From Undaria pinnatifida (taxonomy: Eukaryota; Sar; Phaeophyceae; Laminariales; Alariaceae): a stretch of 64,000 nt of DNA. The translations under genes and the position numbers were made by a program. This document shows, in pieces, positions 33,101 to 41,660 of this stretch (position 1 is the first letter of the stretch; the number at the start of each line of letters is the position of its first letter). The stretch covers positions 1,907,501-1,971,500 of the forward strand of contig JABAKD010000019.1 of the NCBI GenBank assembly GCA_012845835.1. The letters are read 5' to 3'. The notes under the pieces are model-generated. The model was not told the DNA's origin and ran no database searches. It saw only the letters and a program-made list of their open reading frames with translations.

Positions 33101-36100
33101 ATTGTAGGAGCGCTTACACCTTACCATACCATATGCCATACCATACCATACCATACCATACCGCACCGTACCCTTGCCTGTGCAGGACAACGGGGGGTAC
33201 CTGATGAAGCGTCGCAGCATGACACAGCCTTGGACGTGCGTGCATGGGGGCACGAGCGCGACCTTGGTTGCCTTGCTTGAGGGGAGAACGCTATTGACGG
33301 CTAACGTGGGAGATAGTAGCGCGCTGCTTGCCATGCAGGGACGGCGCCTTGAGGTGGGTTTGGTTTTACTGGGTACCAGGGTTTTGTAGTGTTTCTCGAG
33401 GGGGGGGGGGTGGTACCGGGGGGCGCGAGCGCAACTTTGACTGCTTTGCTTTAGGGAATAACGCTGTTGGCAGCTAACGTGGGAGATGGCAGCGCGCTGC
33501 TTGCCATACGGGGGCGGCGCTTTCAGTCGGGTTTGTGTCGAATTGTATCAAGGTTTTGTAGTTTTTTTTTCTTGGGGGGGCACCAGGGCGCACCTGCGCG
33601 GCCTTGGTGCACTAGCATTAGGGGGCTGTTGACGGCTAACACAGGAGATAGCACTGCTTGCCATGCAAGGGCGGCGCCTTGAGGTGGGTTTGTATGTGGT
33701 TGTACCAGGGTTTTGTAGTTTTTCTTGAGGGGGGGATACCAGGGCGCACCTGCGCGGCCTTGGTGTACTGGCATTAGGGGGCTGTTGATGGCAAACGTGG
33801 GAAATAGCACTGCTTGCCATGCAGGGGCGGCGCCTTGAGGTGGGTTTGTATGTGATTCTACCAGGGTTTTGTAGTTTTTCTTGAGGGGGGGGTACCAGGG
33901 CGCACGAGCGCGGCCTTGGTGGTCTTGCATTAGGGGAGGGCGCTGTTGCCGGCTAACGTGGGAGATAGCGCTTGGAGATAGCGCTGCTTTCCATGCAGAG
34001 GCGGCGCCTTGAGTTTCGTTTTGTGTGTTGGTTCGGGATTTGCGTGGTTTGCTTGAGGGAGACGTGCCGGTGGTGGTGGTGGGATTGGTGTTGGTGGACG
34101 TGGTGGGCGTGTTGATGCTGGCGGACGTGACAGTGTTGGGTTGGTAGTGGTATTGGATGTGGTGGTGCTGATGGTGCTGGAGGTGACAAGGGTGTTGGGG
34201 GTATTGGTGATGGTGGTGGTATTGGAGGTAGTGTTGGCTGATGCTGGTGGCGGTGGTGATGATTGGAGGTGGTGTTGGCTGGTGCTGATGTTGACCTGGC
34301 GATGGAGGTTTTGGTTGGTGTTGGTGCTGGTGCTGGTATTGACGGTGGCGGTATTGCTGGTGCTGGTGCTTGTGCTGGTGCTTGTGCTGGTGTTGTGTTA
34401 GTAGTGATATCGATACTGAATTTGGTGTTTGCGTCAGTGTCGGTATTGGCGGCAGTGGCTGTAGCTTTGGCGTTGCTAGCTGTGTTGGATTTCGGCGGTG
34501 ATGCTGCTGGTGTTGGGGTTGGCGTTGGTGATGCTGCTGTTGTTGGGGTTGGCGTTGGTGATGCTGCTGTTGTCGGGGTCGGCAACGGTGTTGCTGCTGG
34601 TATTGGCATGCATGAAGTTGCTGCTGCTAGTGCGGGGATTGGCATCGGTGTTGTTGCTGGTGTTGAGCTGGGCGACGGTGAGGTTGCTGTTGTTGGGGTT
34701 TGTGATTGGTATGCTGCTGGTGTTGGGGGTTGGCGACGGTGATGCTGCTGGTATTGGGGTTGGCATCGGCCATGCTGCTGGTGCTGCTGCCGCTTCGCGT
34801 GACCACACATGGGCGGCTCTTCGTGTGTTTGAGGCGACGGCGCGTGGGGCTTTTGCTACTTTTGGTGGTGGTGGCATCATTGCTCAGGAAATATTGCTGC
34901 AATTGGTGGTGTTTGGTTTCGTTCGGTTCGGTTCCGTTCGGTTCCGTTCGGTTCCGTTCGGTTCCGTTCGGTTCCGTTCGGTTCCGTTCGGTTCGGTTCG
35001 GTTCGGTTCGGTTCGGTTCGGTTCGGTTCGGTTCGGTTCGGTTCGGTTCGGTTCGGTTCGGTTCAGTTCGGTTCAGTTCGGTTCGGGTCGGTTCGGATCG
35101 GATCGGATCGGATCGGATCGGATCGGATCGGATCGGATCGGATCGGATCGGATCGGATCGGATCGGATCGGATCGGTGGTGTCACTACTCAAGAGATTTT
35201 GCTGCTGTGGTGGCGGCTGTGTGCTCGCGGCACACTGGTGTAGTTTGATGGCGATAGCTTTGCGCTAAGTGGATTACTTGGTACGGCACAGCTTCTGTAA
35301 CTTTGGAAAATAAAGATCCGAGAATTGTGCCGCTTATTTAATTTGCTTTTCTGAGAGTCGTGCCGTGATTATGTTTTCGTTTTTTTTGTTTCCCTGAGAA
35401 TATTGCCTTTTTTCTTGTCGCTCTGTTCATGCTCCTCGTGAATGAGGTGGTATAACGCAGCCAGTGGGAAGCTTTTTTTTTCAGATTACCGTGCGTTTAT
35501 TTTCTTAGTAGAATCATGCCGTTTAGTTGGGGCGGGGGGTTATTCTAAAAATGGTGCTGATTTTTGTTTTCGTGTTCTATTGCTACAGGTGGATGACTTG
35601 GTACAGCACAGCTTCTGGAAAGACGGCGGAGGCGTGATGGAGCCGGCCACGGAACCGGGGACTGTAGGGGACCCGGCTTTAATTCCTTCCGCAGCAGCAG
35701 ATGGGTTTCCTTGTCAGGTTAGCGGCGTGTCTGCGTGCCGCGACAGATTGGTGGCCTTTTTTGTTTTCGTTAATTGTTGTTGTCATGTTGACTGGTCGCC
35801 ATACTTTCTGTAAGCCCGTAAGCCCGCCGTCGCAGACAGGAACCCGCAATACTGGAATATAATACGAGTGTGTGTTGTTTGTGTTGATTTGTTGTGCGCT
35901 GTTATATGTTGTCGTCCTCATATTAACTCATCGCCAAACTTTGTCTAAACTTCATCCCTGGTCGCAAGACAGGACCCATTAGTTAACGTGTTGCGGGTGG
36001 TGGTGGTGGTGATGGTGTTGTAATTTTCACGTTAACCCATGGCCATACCTACTGTAAATGCGTGGTCCCAGGACAAACTCCAGTGCCATAGCCAGCAAGC

Positions 36101-39100
36101 ACTATCTGCTTTGTCACGCATCGGTCATTTGCTCGAAACACTCCACAGACGCTGCCGGTTGCGGCAGGCCACTCGCCAGACAGCATCCGCGAGTCCGGCA
36201 GCAACGCTTTCGGTACAATACTTACGGACGTTCGATGTTTTCGATACGATATATCGAAAGTGCGATACAACCGATATAATCGATATCGATGTGGTGACAC
36301 TTCCCGACACGTACCCAACACAAATTGCTGTCACGTCCCGGTTACTTTAAAACACTCCGCAGACGATGCTGGTTACGGCGGACCATTCGCCAGAAAGCAT
36401 CCGCGAGTTCGAGCGTATGCGTATGACGCACCCGGCCACTCGGGGTCCGTCGCGACCGCAACAGCAACAGCAACAACAAAACCCACCGAGCGTCAAGAGC
36501 GGGGGGGGCGGAGGGGGAGAGGGGACTAATCCGTCGAGCGCGACTTTGTGCGTGCCTAGCCTTTTGGTTGTGTACGACTCTCCCACCAGCAACAAGCTCA
36601 AGTGCTCCCCCGTGTTCGATGTAGATTTGATGGGAAAGCCGAGAGTGACGGGGAAGGGTAGGTGAGTGAGATGTGTGTGTGCTTTTTTTTCGATCGTTGT
36701 AATTCTTCAGGCCATTTAACGGGCGATGACCCGACTCGCTGGGCGAATCAGGAGGTTTCCAAAATCTCTCGAGTCGAGCCGGGTCGGATCAGGAGGTGTT
36801 CGAAATCTCACGGGTCGGGTCGGGTCGGGATAACTTATAAGCTTAACCCTGACACGACCCAACCCGTGAAATGCGCTGTTTTTTCAATGGCGGTTTTGTC
36901 TGAGTGGTTTTCATTTCACTTTCAACTTTCAACTTTCAACTTGTTTTCAACTTCAACTTTGAACTTTCAACTTGAATGGTTCAATGTAGCTTTGATGGGA
37001 AAGGCAAGGATGATGGGGAAGGGAGGGTGGGTGAGAAGAGGCTGGGTCTTGGGGGTTGCTTTTCGTTGTTTTTTTTTTTAGTGCTTCATTGCATCGGCTG
37101 TGTTGCCTGAATACATTATTTGGTCCGCTTCTATGGTTGTTTTGTTTCGCTTCACGGGTCGTTTTGTGTCAATGATTAGTTGTTTCGACAATGATTGGTT
37201 TGTTTTGTTGTTTCGTTTTATTTTCATTGGTTGTTTTTCGTTTTTTTTACCCGTTGTGTTTTTGTTTTTTTTATGCCATTTTTTGCAGTAAATGCAGCTC
37301 CGTCCTTCCCGCCCAAGTCCTTTTTACAGGAATCAGAGAAAGGATTGGCCCTCGCTGGTGTTAGCCATTTTTTGTCTTTACCGAATCAATCAACCGAGCC
37401 CCATTTTTTGTCTTTACCGAGCCTATCAAACTGATCAAGTTCGTTCTTTGCAGGTACTACAAGAACGTGAGGAAGGAGTGGGCTTCTCTGGTGGCCACCC
37501 CAACCAGCGCGAGGTTTCAGGACGCTCTCGCCTTCACCAGATCCATCGGGGATTTCCATTTGCAGGTACACTCTTGGTTCCCCGTCAGGGCGTACCCTTT
37601 AGTGCGAGGCCGCAGTTTAATGCGGGGCCCAGTTTAGTGCGGGGCCCCAGTTTAGTGCGGGGCCCCAGTGTAGTGCGGGGCCCTAGTTTAGTGCGGGGCT
37701 CCAGTTTAGTGCGGGGCTCCAGTTTAGTGCGGGGCCCCAGTTCGGTGCCGGGCTCCAGTTTAGAACGGGGCCCCATTTTAGTGCGGAGCCCCAGTGGGGG
37801 GCCCCAGTGGGGGGCCCCAGTGGGGGGGCCCAGTTTAGTGCGGGGAAAAGTTCTTGTAATTTCCTCGTTCTACAGAGTACGGAAATATATTACTACCCCG
37901 GGGATAGTTCGGGGTCCCACTTTAGTGCGGGTATTGTCGTCTGACAAGGTACCGCACTTGTGAGAGAGCACGACTGTACTGTCAATACTGTTTGCACGAG
38001 CTGTTAATACTGTTTGCACGAGCTGTTAATACCGTTTGCACGAGCCGCCTTCTCCAAAATGCTTTCGATTTTTTTGGTGTGGAGAAATAGGGGAATGCCG
38101 TGCGGCCGACCCCCCTGTGTTATGTGTGTTCGTTGTGTTCCGTTGCCCCTTCTCCGCTCACATGCCTTCCCCGGGTCCGTCGGAGATTCCTAGCGCCTGC
38201 AGTTTGCGCGAGCCTGCTCCAAAGTGCTCACATGTTACTTGAACGAGATCGAGATTGGGGTGTAGTTTCTTGGTTTAGTTGGTCTCAGTGAGGACCCCTG
38301 TTTCTCTGAAATATTCCGGCCAAAAAGTGTTACCCCTACCGTAGCCCGCGTCTTCATACATATCTCGTAGAACTCCCCCCCCCCCCCCGCCTCCCCCCCT
38401 CGTGATAACCCCCCCGCCCTCCTCGTGATTACCCCGCCCCCGCCCCCCTCACGAGAAAAGAAAGTGTAACTTATTGGTGCTGTATCCATAAGCAAGAAAG
38501 TAGGTGCAAAGTGCCGAAGTCCGAGCGGCTCTTGGAAGGATGCAGTTCACCCTTTATGCGACTCGCCGAACACCTCACGGCGCTTCGCGCTTGGTGCGAA
38601 CAATGTCTGCCTGTTTGGTGAAAACCCGGCGTGCCCTGTCCCGGCATAGTAGGGATGCGAGGGTCTATGGTCATACGACTACGGCCATGCACAAACTGAG
38701 TACCCCCCCCCCCCCCCGCACACCCCGTCCATAATTGCTACCCGTATCTCCGCAAGCGTCCTCATATATTGTGGTTCCCCTGATCCCTCGGCGCCCCTCC
38801 GGCCCTCCCCCTCTCTTTGCGTCGAACGCTTTCTTGCACAGACGTACGGCGTGAGTCACGTGCCGGATGTGATGAGCCTGGACCTGCAACACCTGTTCCA
38901 CCGCGAGCAGGGGGGGGATGTTCCCGAACAAATGGTGGGAAGAAAACGCCCCTTGAAACGTTTTTTGCTGTTTTTTTTTTTATTGTCGTCGTTTTTAGCT
39001 TTCCAACGTTTATTAGCTCGTGGAAGGTGTTTGCTTATTATCGACCTTCTGGGCAAGCCGTGGCCGCAGGTGCCTTCCCTTGGACCACACACACCAACCC

Positions 39101-40161
39101 CCACCACGAACATGTTATTGCCCCTCTCGCCCCCCCCCCCTCCCCCCCCTCTCCTCCCGCTACAAATATTATACCACCCTCCACACATACACGCTTTTAC
39201 ACAAACGCCTCGTTTTTTGGTGCGCTTGGTGGCCGCGTCCGACGGCTTGTGGGACAATTAGCTGTACCAAGACAACCCTCCCTCCCGCCCCCCCCCCCCC
39301 CCCCCCCCCCCCCCCGCACCCCCGCTTATTTTTTATTGGCATTTTTCTCGCCCCCCCCCCCCCCCCGCATACCCCACTTATTTTAAATTCGTTTTTTCTC
39401 GCCTCCCCCCCCCCTGCCCCCCTTTTACAACTATGTCTCATTATTGCGCAGCTGGTGTGCTTGGTGGCAGCATCCGACGGCGTGTGGGACAACTGGCTGT
39501 ACCCGGACGTGTCGGCCTTCTTCCTTGACCCGTTGAGAGCTGCGGAGGTCATCGAGACCAATAGCGCAGAAGGAGTTACGGAGGCATTTATGCGGGAGAA
39601 CGCCAGGAGGGCCAACGCTAACTTCGGCTCGCAGGTGAGGATAATGTATGATGGGACGGGTATTCGGGCTATGGGGGGGGTTGGGGGGAATGGGAGGGGT
39701 CGGGGGTGGGGTCTGGCGGGAGGGGTGAGTGGAGGAGAGTTATCGTTGCCATGCTGGCTTCAGCCTGTCAGACCGTAGACGCCGACATCCCTGCATTGCC
39801 GGCACTGAGCATGTCGGGTTTTCACCGACCAGGCAGATGTAGATTGCACCAGGGGGGGGGGAGGGGGAATGTACTCAATTTGTGCATGGCCTGTAGTCGT
39901 ATGACCATAGACCCTCGCATCCCTAAGATGCCGGGACGGAGCACGCCAATCAGGGGGCGGGGAGGGTAGGGAGGAAGGAGGGTGCGTGTCTGGGCTCCAA
40001 AAAAGTTCAACCGCGTTGGTTTTTGTTATTGCGGCGGCCGACTTGAGCCTCCCCCCCCCCCCCTCTTGTGTCCTTACTCCTGCTTGTGCGATGCGTTCTC
40101 TGCACAGGCCGACAACTCCACGTGCGTGGCGTGTTACCTCATCGTCACCCTGGACCCCTGA
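27018..40161 (+). CDS. PP2C-family (PPM) Ser/Thr protein phosphatase, ten-exon gene
   Basis: This is a metal-dependent protein phosphatase that should remove phosphate from Ser/Thr of target proteins. Proposed join: 27018-27161, 28963-29070, 29680-29808, 33186-33353, 35589-35717, 36363-36661, 37454-37565, 38842-38934, 39452-39634, 40108-40161, giving about 472 residues. Every junction is GT-AG and the reading frame is continuous. Family motifs appear in order: GGMSENQD (about residue 59), VLDGHGRDVG across exons 2/3, GGTSATLVALLEGRTLLTAN then VGDSSALLA in exon 4, ADHSPES in exon 6, AFTRSIGDFHLQ in exon 7, TYGVSHVPDV in exon 8, AASDGVWDNW in exon 9 and ADNST in exon 10. The expected metal-binding Asp residues (ENQD, DGHG, SDG, ADN) are all present, so it should be active. 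There is no transmembrane segment. Exon 6 carries a polyQ/polyG insertion. The identity is certain at family level; exon 1 and the end of exon 8 are uncertain. Confidence 0.88.
28548..28620 (+). repeat. Dispersed 'CTCGATTTCTTATTTTAG' repeat, copy 1
   Basis: This stretch (GGAATGCTGGCCCAGGCTCG, then ATTTCTTATTTTAGAAAGGG) recurs near 53125-53215, 53925-54020 (reverse) and 60245-60350. Here it lies in PP2C intron 1. It is a short interspersed repeat of unknown class. Confidence 0.55.
28963..29070 (+). CDS. PP2C exon 2: GGMSENQD motif
   Basis: These 36 codons lie between a GGCAG acceptor and a GAT/GTGAGT donor, phase 0 at both ends. They encode the first PP2C strand and the GGMSENQDN segment (first metal-site region), then SFVIGVLD. 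The final D starts the DGHG motif, which is completed in exon 3. Confidence 0.88.
29265..29355 (+). repeat. Intron-associated ~100-bp repeat, copy 1
   Basis: GAAAACCCGATACGC and GGGATGCGAGAATCTATGG, followed by CATACGACAACGGC, match 38603-38715 and, reversed, 39766-39960. All copies seen in the window lie in PP2C introns 2, 7 and 9. Confidence 0.6.
29680..29808 (+). CDS. PP2C exon 3: (D)GHGRDVG helix
   Basis: The acceptor TTGTCTTCAG precedes GGGCATGGACGG, so splicing to exon 2 rebuilds DGHGRD, the metal- and phosphate-binding core. A long helix follows (RLAAHVVQAFMQDWL). I place the end at GAG/GTGGGG, 43 codons, because exon 4 then continues in phase. The frame stays open further downstream, into the inverted repeat, so the donor is the least sure part. 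Confidence 0.82.
29885..31252. repeat. 1.36-kb inverted repeat (near-palindrome) in PP2C intron 3
   Basis: The left arm (about 29889-30567) and right arm (about 30588-31250) are reverse complements with scattered differences, around a ~20-bp centre (ATATATAGATA). Outer ends pair at CCTGTTCAGTGTTGGA / TCCAATACTGAACAAG. Each arm carries an RGG-repeat-like stretch and two tandem ~65-bp copies containing GTGCTGCTTCCGCGG. Open frames in both arms are low-complexity and I do not call them genes. The transcript could fold into a long hairpin. No target duplication was identified. Confidence 0.85.
31255..32540. other. PP2C intron 3, middle part; nothing recognised
   Basis: Intronic DNA between the inverted repeat and the SINE. 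Open frames are short, with no domain. The total intron length is about 3.4 kb. Confidence 0.5.
32545..32890 (+). mobile_element. tRNA-derived SINE, copy 3 in PP2C intron 3
   Basis: B box GGGTTCAAGTCTC at about 32602, then GCGGAAAGCGCGAGAGCG, TGCTGAACCTTATGCGC, CACCCGTGACCACCGC and a GAGCTGAAGAGTAAGCGTGAT 3' end. A short 3' fragment of the family also lies reversed at about 39045-39082. Confidence 0.78.
33120..33172 (+). repeat. (ACCAT)n microsatellite
   Basis: CCATACCATACC-type pentamers immediately upstream of the PP2C exon 4 acceptor. Confidence 0.9.
33186..33353 (+). CDS. PP2C exon 4: GGTSATLVALLEGRTLLTAN / VGDSSALLA core
   Basis: These 56 codons start after TGTGCAG and end at CTTGAG/GTGGGT, phase 0 at both sides. 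They encode the central beta sandwich (GGTSATLVALL, TLLTANVGDSSALL). The 3' part of this exon and its donor are repeated in four degenerate copies immediately downstream. Confidence 0.9.
33246..34020 (+). pseudogene. Five-copy tandem array of PP2C exon 4 plus its donor
   Basis: The first unit is the 3' two-thirds of the functional exon 4 with the start of its intron. Four more units of about 150-160 bp follow (starting near 33418, 33580, 33740 and 33895). Each repeats the segment coding TLLTANVGDSSALLAMQGRRLE, the GAG/GTGGGT donor and the intronic GTACCAGGGTTTTGTAG stretch. Later copies have indels and substitutions that break the frame (for example GLLTANTGDSTACHARA), so they look like decayed exon copies. 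Confidence 0.8.
34050..34790 (+). repeat. GTTGGTGCTG-rich minisatellite in PP2C intron 4
   Basis: About 740 bp of irregular GGTGTTGGTGGTGCTGGT units, including an ~18-bp subrepeat (GTTGGGGTTGGCGTTGGT). Long open frames on both strands (to 285 codons) come from this triplet bias and are not genes. Confidence 0.85.
34915..35178 (+). repeat. Pentanucleotide arrays (GTTCG)n then (GATCG)n
   Basis: GGTTCCGTTC units (34920-34990) give way to pure GTTCG (34990-35090) and then to about sixteen copies of GATCG (35095-35175). Similar 35-bp sequences (GGTGGTGGCATCATTGCTCA before; GGTGGTGTCACTACTCAAGA after) flank the array. Confidence 0.95.
35269..35303 (+). pseudogene. Degenerate copy of the start of PP2C exon 5
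   Basis: GTGGATTACTTGGTACGGC, continuing ACAGCTTCTG, matches the first ~35 bases of exon 5 at 35589 with about five differences. The AG acceptor is replaced (CTAAGT) and the frame soon stops. A weaker, possibly chance, third copy lies near 35441. Confidence 0.6.
35589..35717 (+). CDS. PP2C exon 5: linker segment
   Basis: These 43 codons lie between TTGCTACAG and CAG/GTTAGC, phase 0. The peptide VDDLVQHSFWKDGGG continues to DGFPCQ and sits between the two halves of the catalytic domain, a region that varies among PP2Cs. It is assigned by frame, splice sites and position. Confidence 0.7.
36149..36199 (+). pseudogene. Shadow copy of PP2C exon 6 with intact acceptor
   Basis: The segment from about 36135 aligns without gaps to 36349-36413, covering the end of the intron and the first ~50 bases of exon 6. 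The CACAG acceptor is kept and the reading frame is open (LPVAAGHSPDSIRES versus MLVTADHSPESIREF). The catalytic-block Asp of ADHSP is Gly here. Similarity fades after the 'GCGAGTCC' point. Confidence 0.75.
36363..36661 (+). CDS. PP2C exon 6: ADHSPES motif and Q/G-rich insertion
   Basis: It starts after CTCCGCAG with ACGATGCTGGTT and encodes TMLVTADHSPESIREFERMR, the usual 'ltvDHkP' block. A low-complexity insert (seven Q, six G) follows, then VVYDSPTSNK and FDVDLMGKP. It ends with a two-base codon at GGGTAG/GTGAGT, which joins the G at the start of exon 7 to make an Arg codon. Confidence 0.88.
36707..36880. mobile_element. 'GACCCG' MITE-like element, copy 4, in PP2C intron 6
   Basis: CAGGCCATTTAACGGGCGAT at the left and CCCGTGAAATGCGCTG at the right. 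The interior has GGAGGTTTCCAAAATCTC and CGGGTCGGGTCGGGAT. It starts about 45 bp after the exon 6 donor. Confidence 0.65.
37454..37565 (+). CDS. PP2C exon 7: TRSIGDFHLQ motif
   Basis: Acceptor TTCTTTGCAG and donor TTGCAG/GTACAC. It encodes YYKNVRKEWASLV and ends AFTRSIGDFHLQ, the invariant R-S-hydrophobic-G-D block of PP2C. The donor is followed within 40 bp by a minisatellite. Confidence 0.9.
37605..37845 (+). repeat. ~19-bp minisatellite after PP2C exon 7
   Basis: About thirteen units of GTGCGGGGCCCCAGTTTA and shortened forms (GGGGGGCCCCAGT). It begins 40 bp after the exon 7 donor. GGGGCCCC makes each unit self-complementary. Confidence 0.92.
38603..38715 (+). repeat. Intron-associated ~100-bp repeat, copy 2
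   Basis: It contains GTGAAAACCCGGCGTGCCC, GGGATGCGAGGGTCTATGG and TCATACGACTACGGCCATGC, then a poly-C run. It is the best-preserved copy of the family also seen at 29265 and 39766. Confidence 0.65.
38842..38934 (+). CDS. PP2C exon 8: TYGVSHVPDV
   Basis: It starts after TTGCACAG with ACGTACGGC (TYGVSHVPDVMSLDLQHL), which matches the block following the GD motif. The donor is either ATG/GTGGGA at 38935 (used here) or GAT/GTTCCC at 38920. Both keep phase 0 with exon 9. Confidence 0.8.
39218..39268 (+). pseudogene. Shadow copy of PP2C exon 9 ending in a stop
   Basis: It reads RLVAASDGLWDN and then TAG, where exon 9 reads CLVAASDGVWDNW. The nucleotide match to 39452-39502 is high, but the acceptor AG is missing (TTTTTTGG). 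It is a decayed duplicate lying in the intron before the true exon. Confidence 0.75.
39452..39634 (+). CDS. PP2C exon 9: AASDGVWDNW motif
   Basis: These 61 codons run from TTGCGCAG to TCGCAG/GTGAGG. They encode LVCLVAASDGVWDNWLYPDV, the SDG-x-WD metal-binding motif, followed by a helical stretch to FMRENARRANANFGSQ. A stop-containing near-duplicate of its start lies 234 bp upstream. Confidence 0.92.
39766..39960 (-). repeat. Intron-associated ~100-bp repeat, two copies in reverse
   Basis: Two adjacent reverse-orientation copies lie here: one across about 39766-39850 (CGGGTTTTCACCGACC) and one across about 39855-39960 (CATAGACCCTCGCATCCC). They flank a poly-G run in PP2C intron 9. Confidence 0.6.
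40108..40161 (+). CDS. PP2C exon 10: ADNST and stop
   Basis: The acceptor CTGCACAG is followed by ADNSTCVACYLIVTLDP and TGA. The ADN Asp is the last metal ligand of PP2C and the following strand ends the fold, so the protein stops where the family normally stops. Confidence 0.9.
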   Translation, partial: ADNSTCVACYLIVTLDP

Positions 40162-40261
40162 GGGCACGAAGAGGCACCCACCCCACCCCGCCCCCAATTC
40201 TCTAACGCCTCCACCACCGCTCTGCGTTGGCTTGGCTTGACTTTGGGATGGAAATTGGAAG

Positions 40262-40850
40262 GGGTAGTGATGATCATGATGATGACGTTCGTGATGATGA
40301 CGGTCATGATGTTGGCGGTTATGGTGATGATGGTCATGATGATTGTCGTGGTATTGATGATGTCCATGATGGTCGCGATGGGGTCATGATGATGATGGCC
40401 ATGATGGTGATGGTCGTGATTATGATGATGGTCGGGATGACGTTCATGATGTTCATGGTGATGCTTATGGTCACGGTAGCGATAGTGGTTTTAGTTGCCA
40501 TGGAGATTGTTTTGTGGGCCGGGACTGTGATGGTCGTCATGATGATGGTCATCGTGACGATTTTCATGACGGTCGTGATGGTGATAGTCTTCTGCTGTAC
40601 GAGTATACCGTTTCAGCCCAGTGGTGGTCGTCATGACGATTCTCATTATGGGATTGGTGGTTGTGCTAATGATGTTGACGCCGCAACTCTTCTTAATGAT
40701 AGCCAGCGTGGGTGTTGCATGACCGAGTCAGCCTCGCGCGTGCGACGATGGTAGGGGGGAGGTAGTGGGGGTGACGGTGATGGTGATGGTGATCATATTC
40801 ATGATGGTGACGATTATGATCACGGTGATCATATTCACGATGACGTTTTC
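40262..40850 (+). repeat. GATGATGGTCATGATG-type minisatellite
   Basis: Irregular triplet-like repeats of GATGATGGTCATGATGATG start 100 bp after the PP2C stop (40262-40640) and reappear at 40775-40840. They may lie partly in the 3' untranslated region. Confidence 0.85.
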
Positions 40851-41079
40851 ACATTAGCTCAATTCTCCTGAAATCTTGCTAGCGTAAGAGGTGTCGGATG
40901 ACGGAGACAGGGCCCTGTATCGGCTCCCTCGGCGCTACCTCCGTTTCTCTCGCTGCGAGGTCTCGTCGGTGATGGGCCGATCGTTGATTGGGTGGTTTGT
41001 TGATTCCGCGATCAATGGTTGGTCAAGCTGACCGGAGGAATGGTTACGGGGTTCCGTGTTAAGGATGTTTCGGTTACTG

Positions 41080-41660
41080 CATTATGTCGGTGAACTGAAG
41101 TGTCGTAGGTATGAAGACTGACTTGAGTCGGTAGACTTTCTTCTGTTGGCAATCTGATTTATTGTGGGTATAATGACTTTCGCATGAAGCAGTCTAGCTT
41201 TCGTTAGTTCCATCTGTAAACTGGATTTTGTTGGTACGCCGATTCGGTCAAAAAACTGAATTATGTTGTCGGGAGGCTGACTTTTAGTCGGTATGCGGAG
41301 TAGACTGACTGTTATCGGCAGACCGAATTCCATCTGTAAACCGAACTGAATTATGGCGGTACACGGACTTTCGTCGATATGAAGTAGACTAACTTTAGTC
41401 GGTATCCTGATTTTTGTCGGTCAACCGAATACCGTCTGTAAACCGAATTTTGTCGGTATTATTCGATTTTATCGGTAGGCTGATTTTCGTCAAGTACGTT
41501 GACTTTTTATCGATAGACTTCTTGGATCGCATTCCATCTGAAAACCGAATTTCTTCCGTAGACCGAATTCCGTGCGTCAACCGAATTTCGTCCGTAAACC
41601 TATTCGTCCGCACACCGAATTACGTCCGTAGGCTGACTTCCGTCGGCAGACGGACCGACC
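41080..41660 (+). repeat. Degenerate ~18-20-bp minisatellite (CCGAATTTCGTC)
   Basis: About thirty diverged units built on ACCGAATTTCGTCGGTA / GTAAACCGAATTCCATCTG. Earlier units (41085-41300) are more diverged than later ones (41400-41650). No coding potential is evident. Confidence 0.75.

Noticed and set aside
33953-35268. Long open frames (up to 285 codons) on both strands
   Set aside because: They follow the GTTGGTGCTG minisatellite and the pentanucleotide arrays; residue content is just the triplet bias.
35441-35470. Third copy of PP2C exon 5
   Set aside because: Similarity (GGTGGTATAACGCAGCCAG) is too weak to separate from chance without an alignment score.
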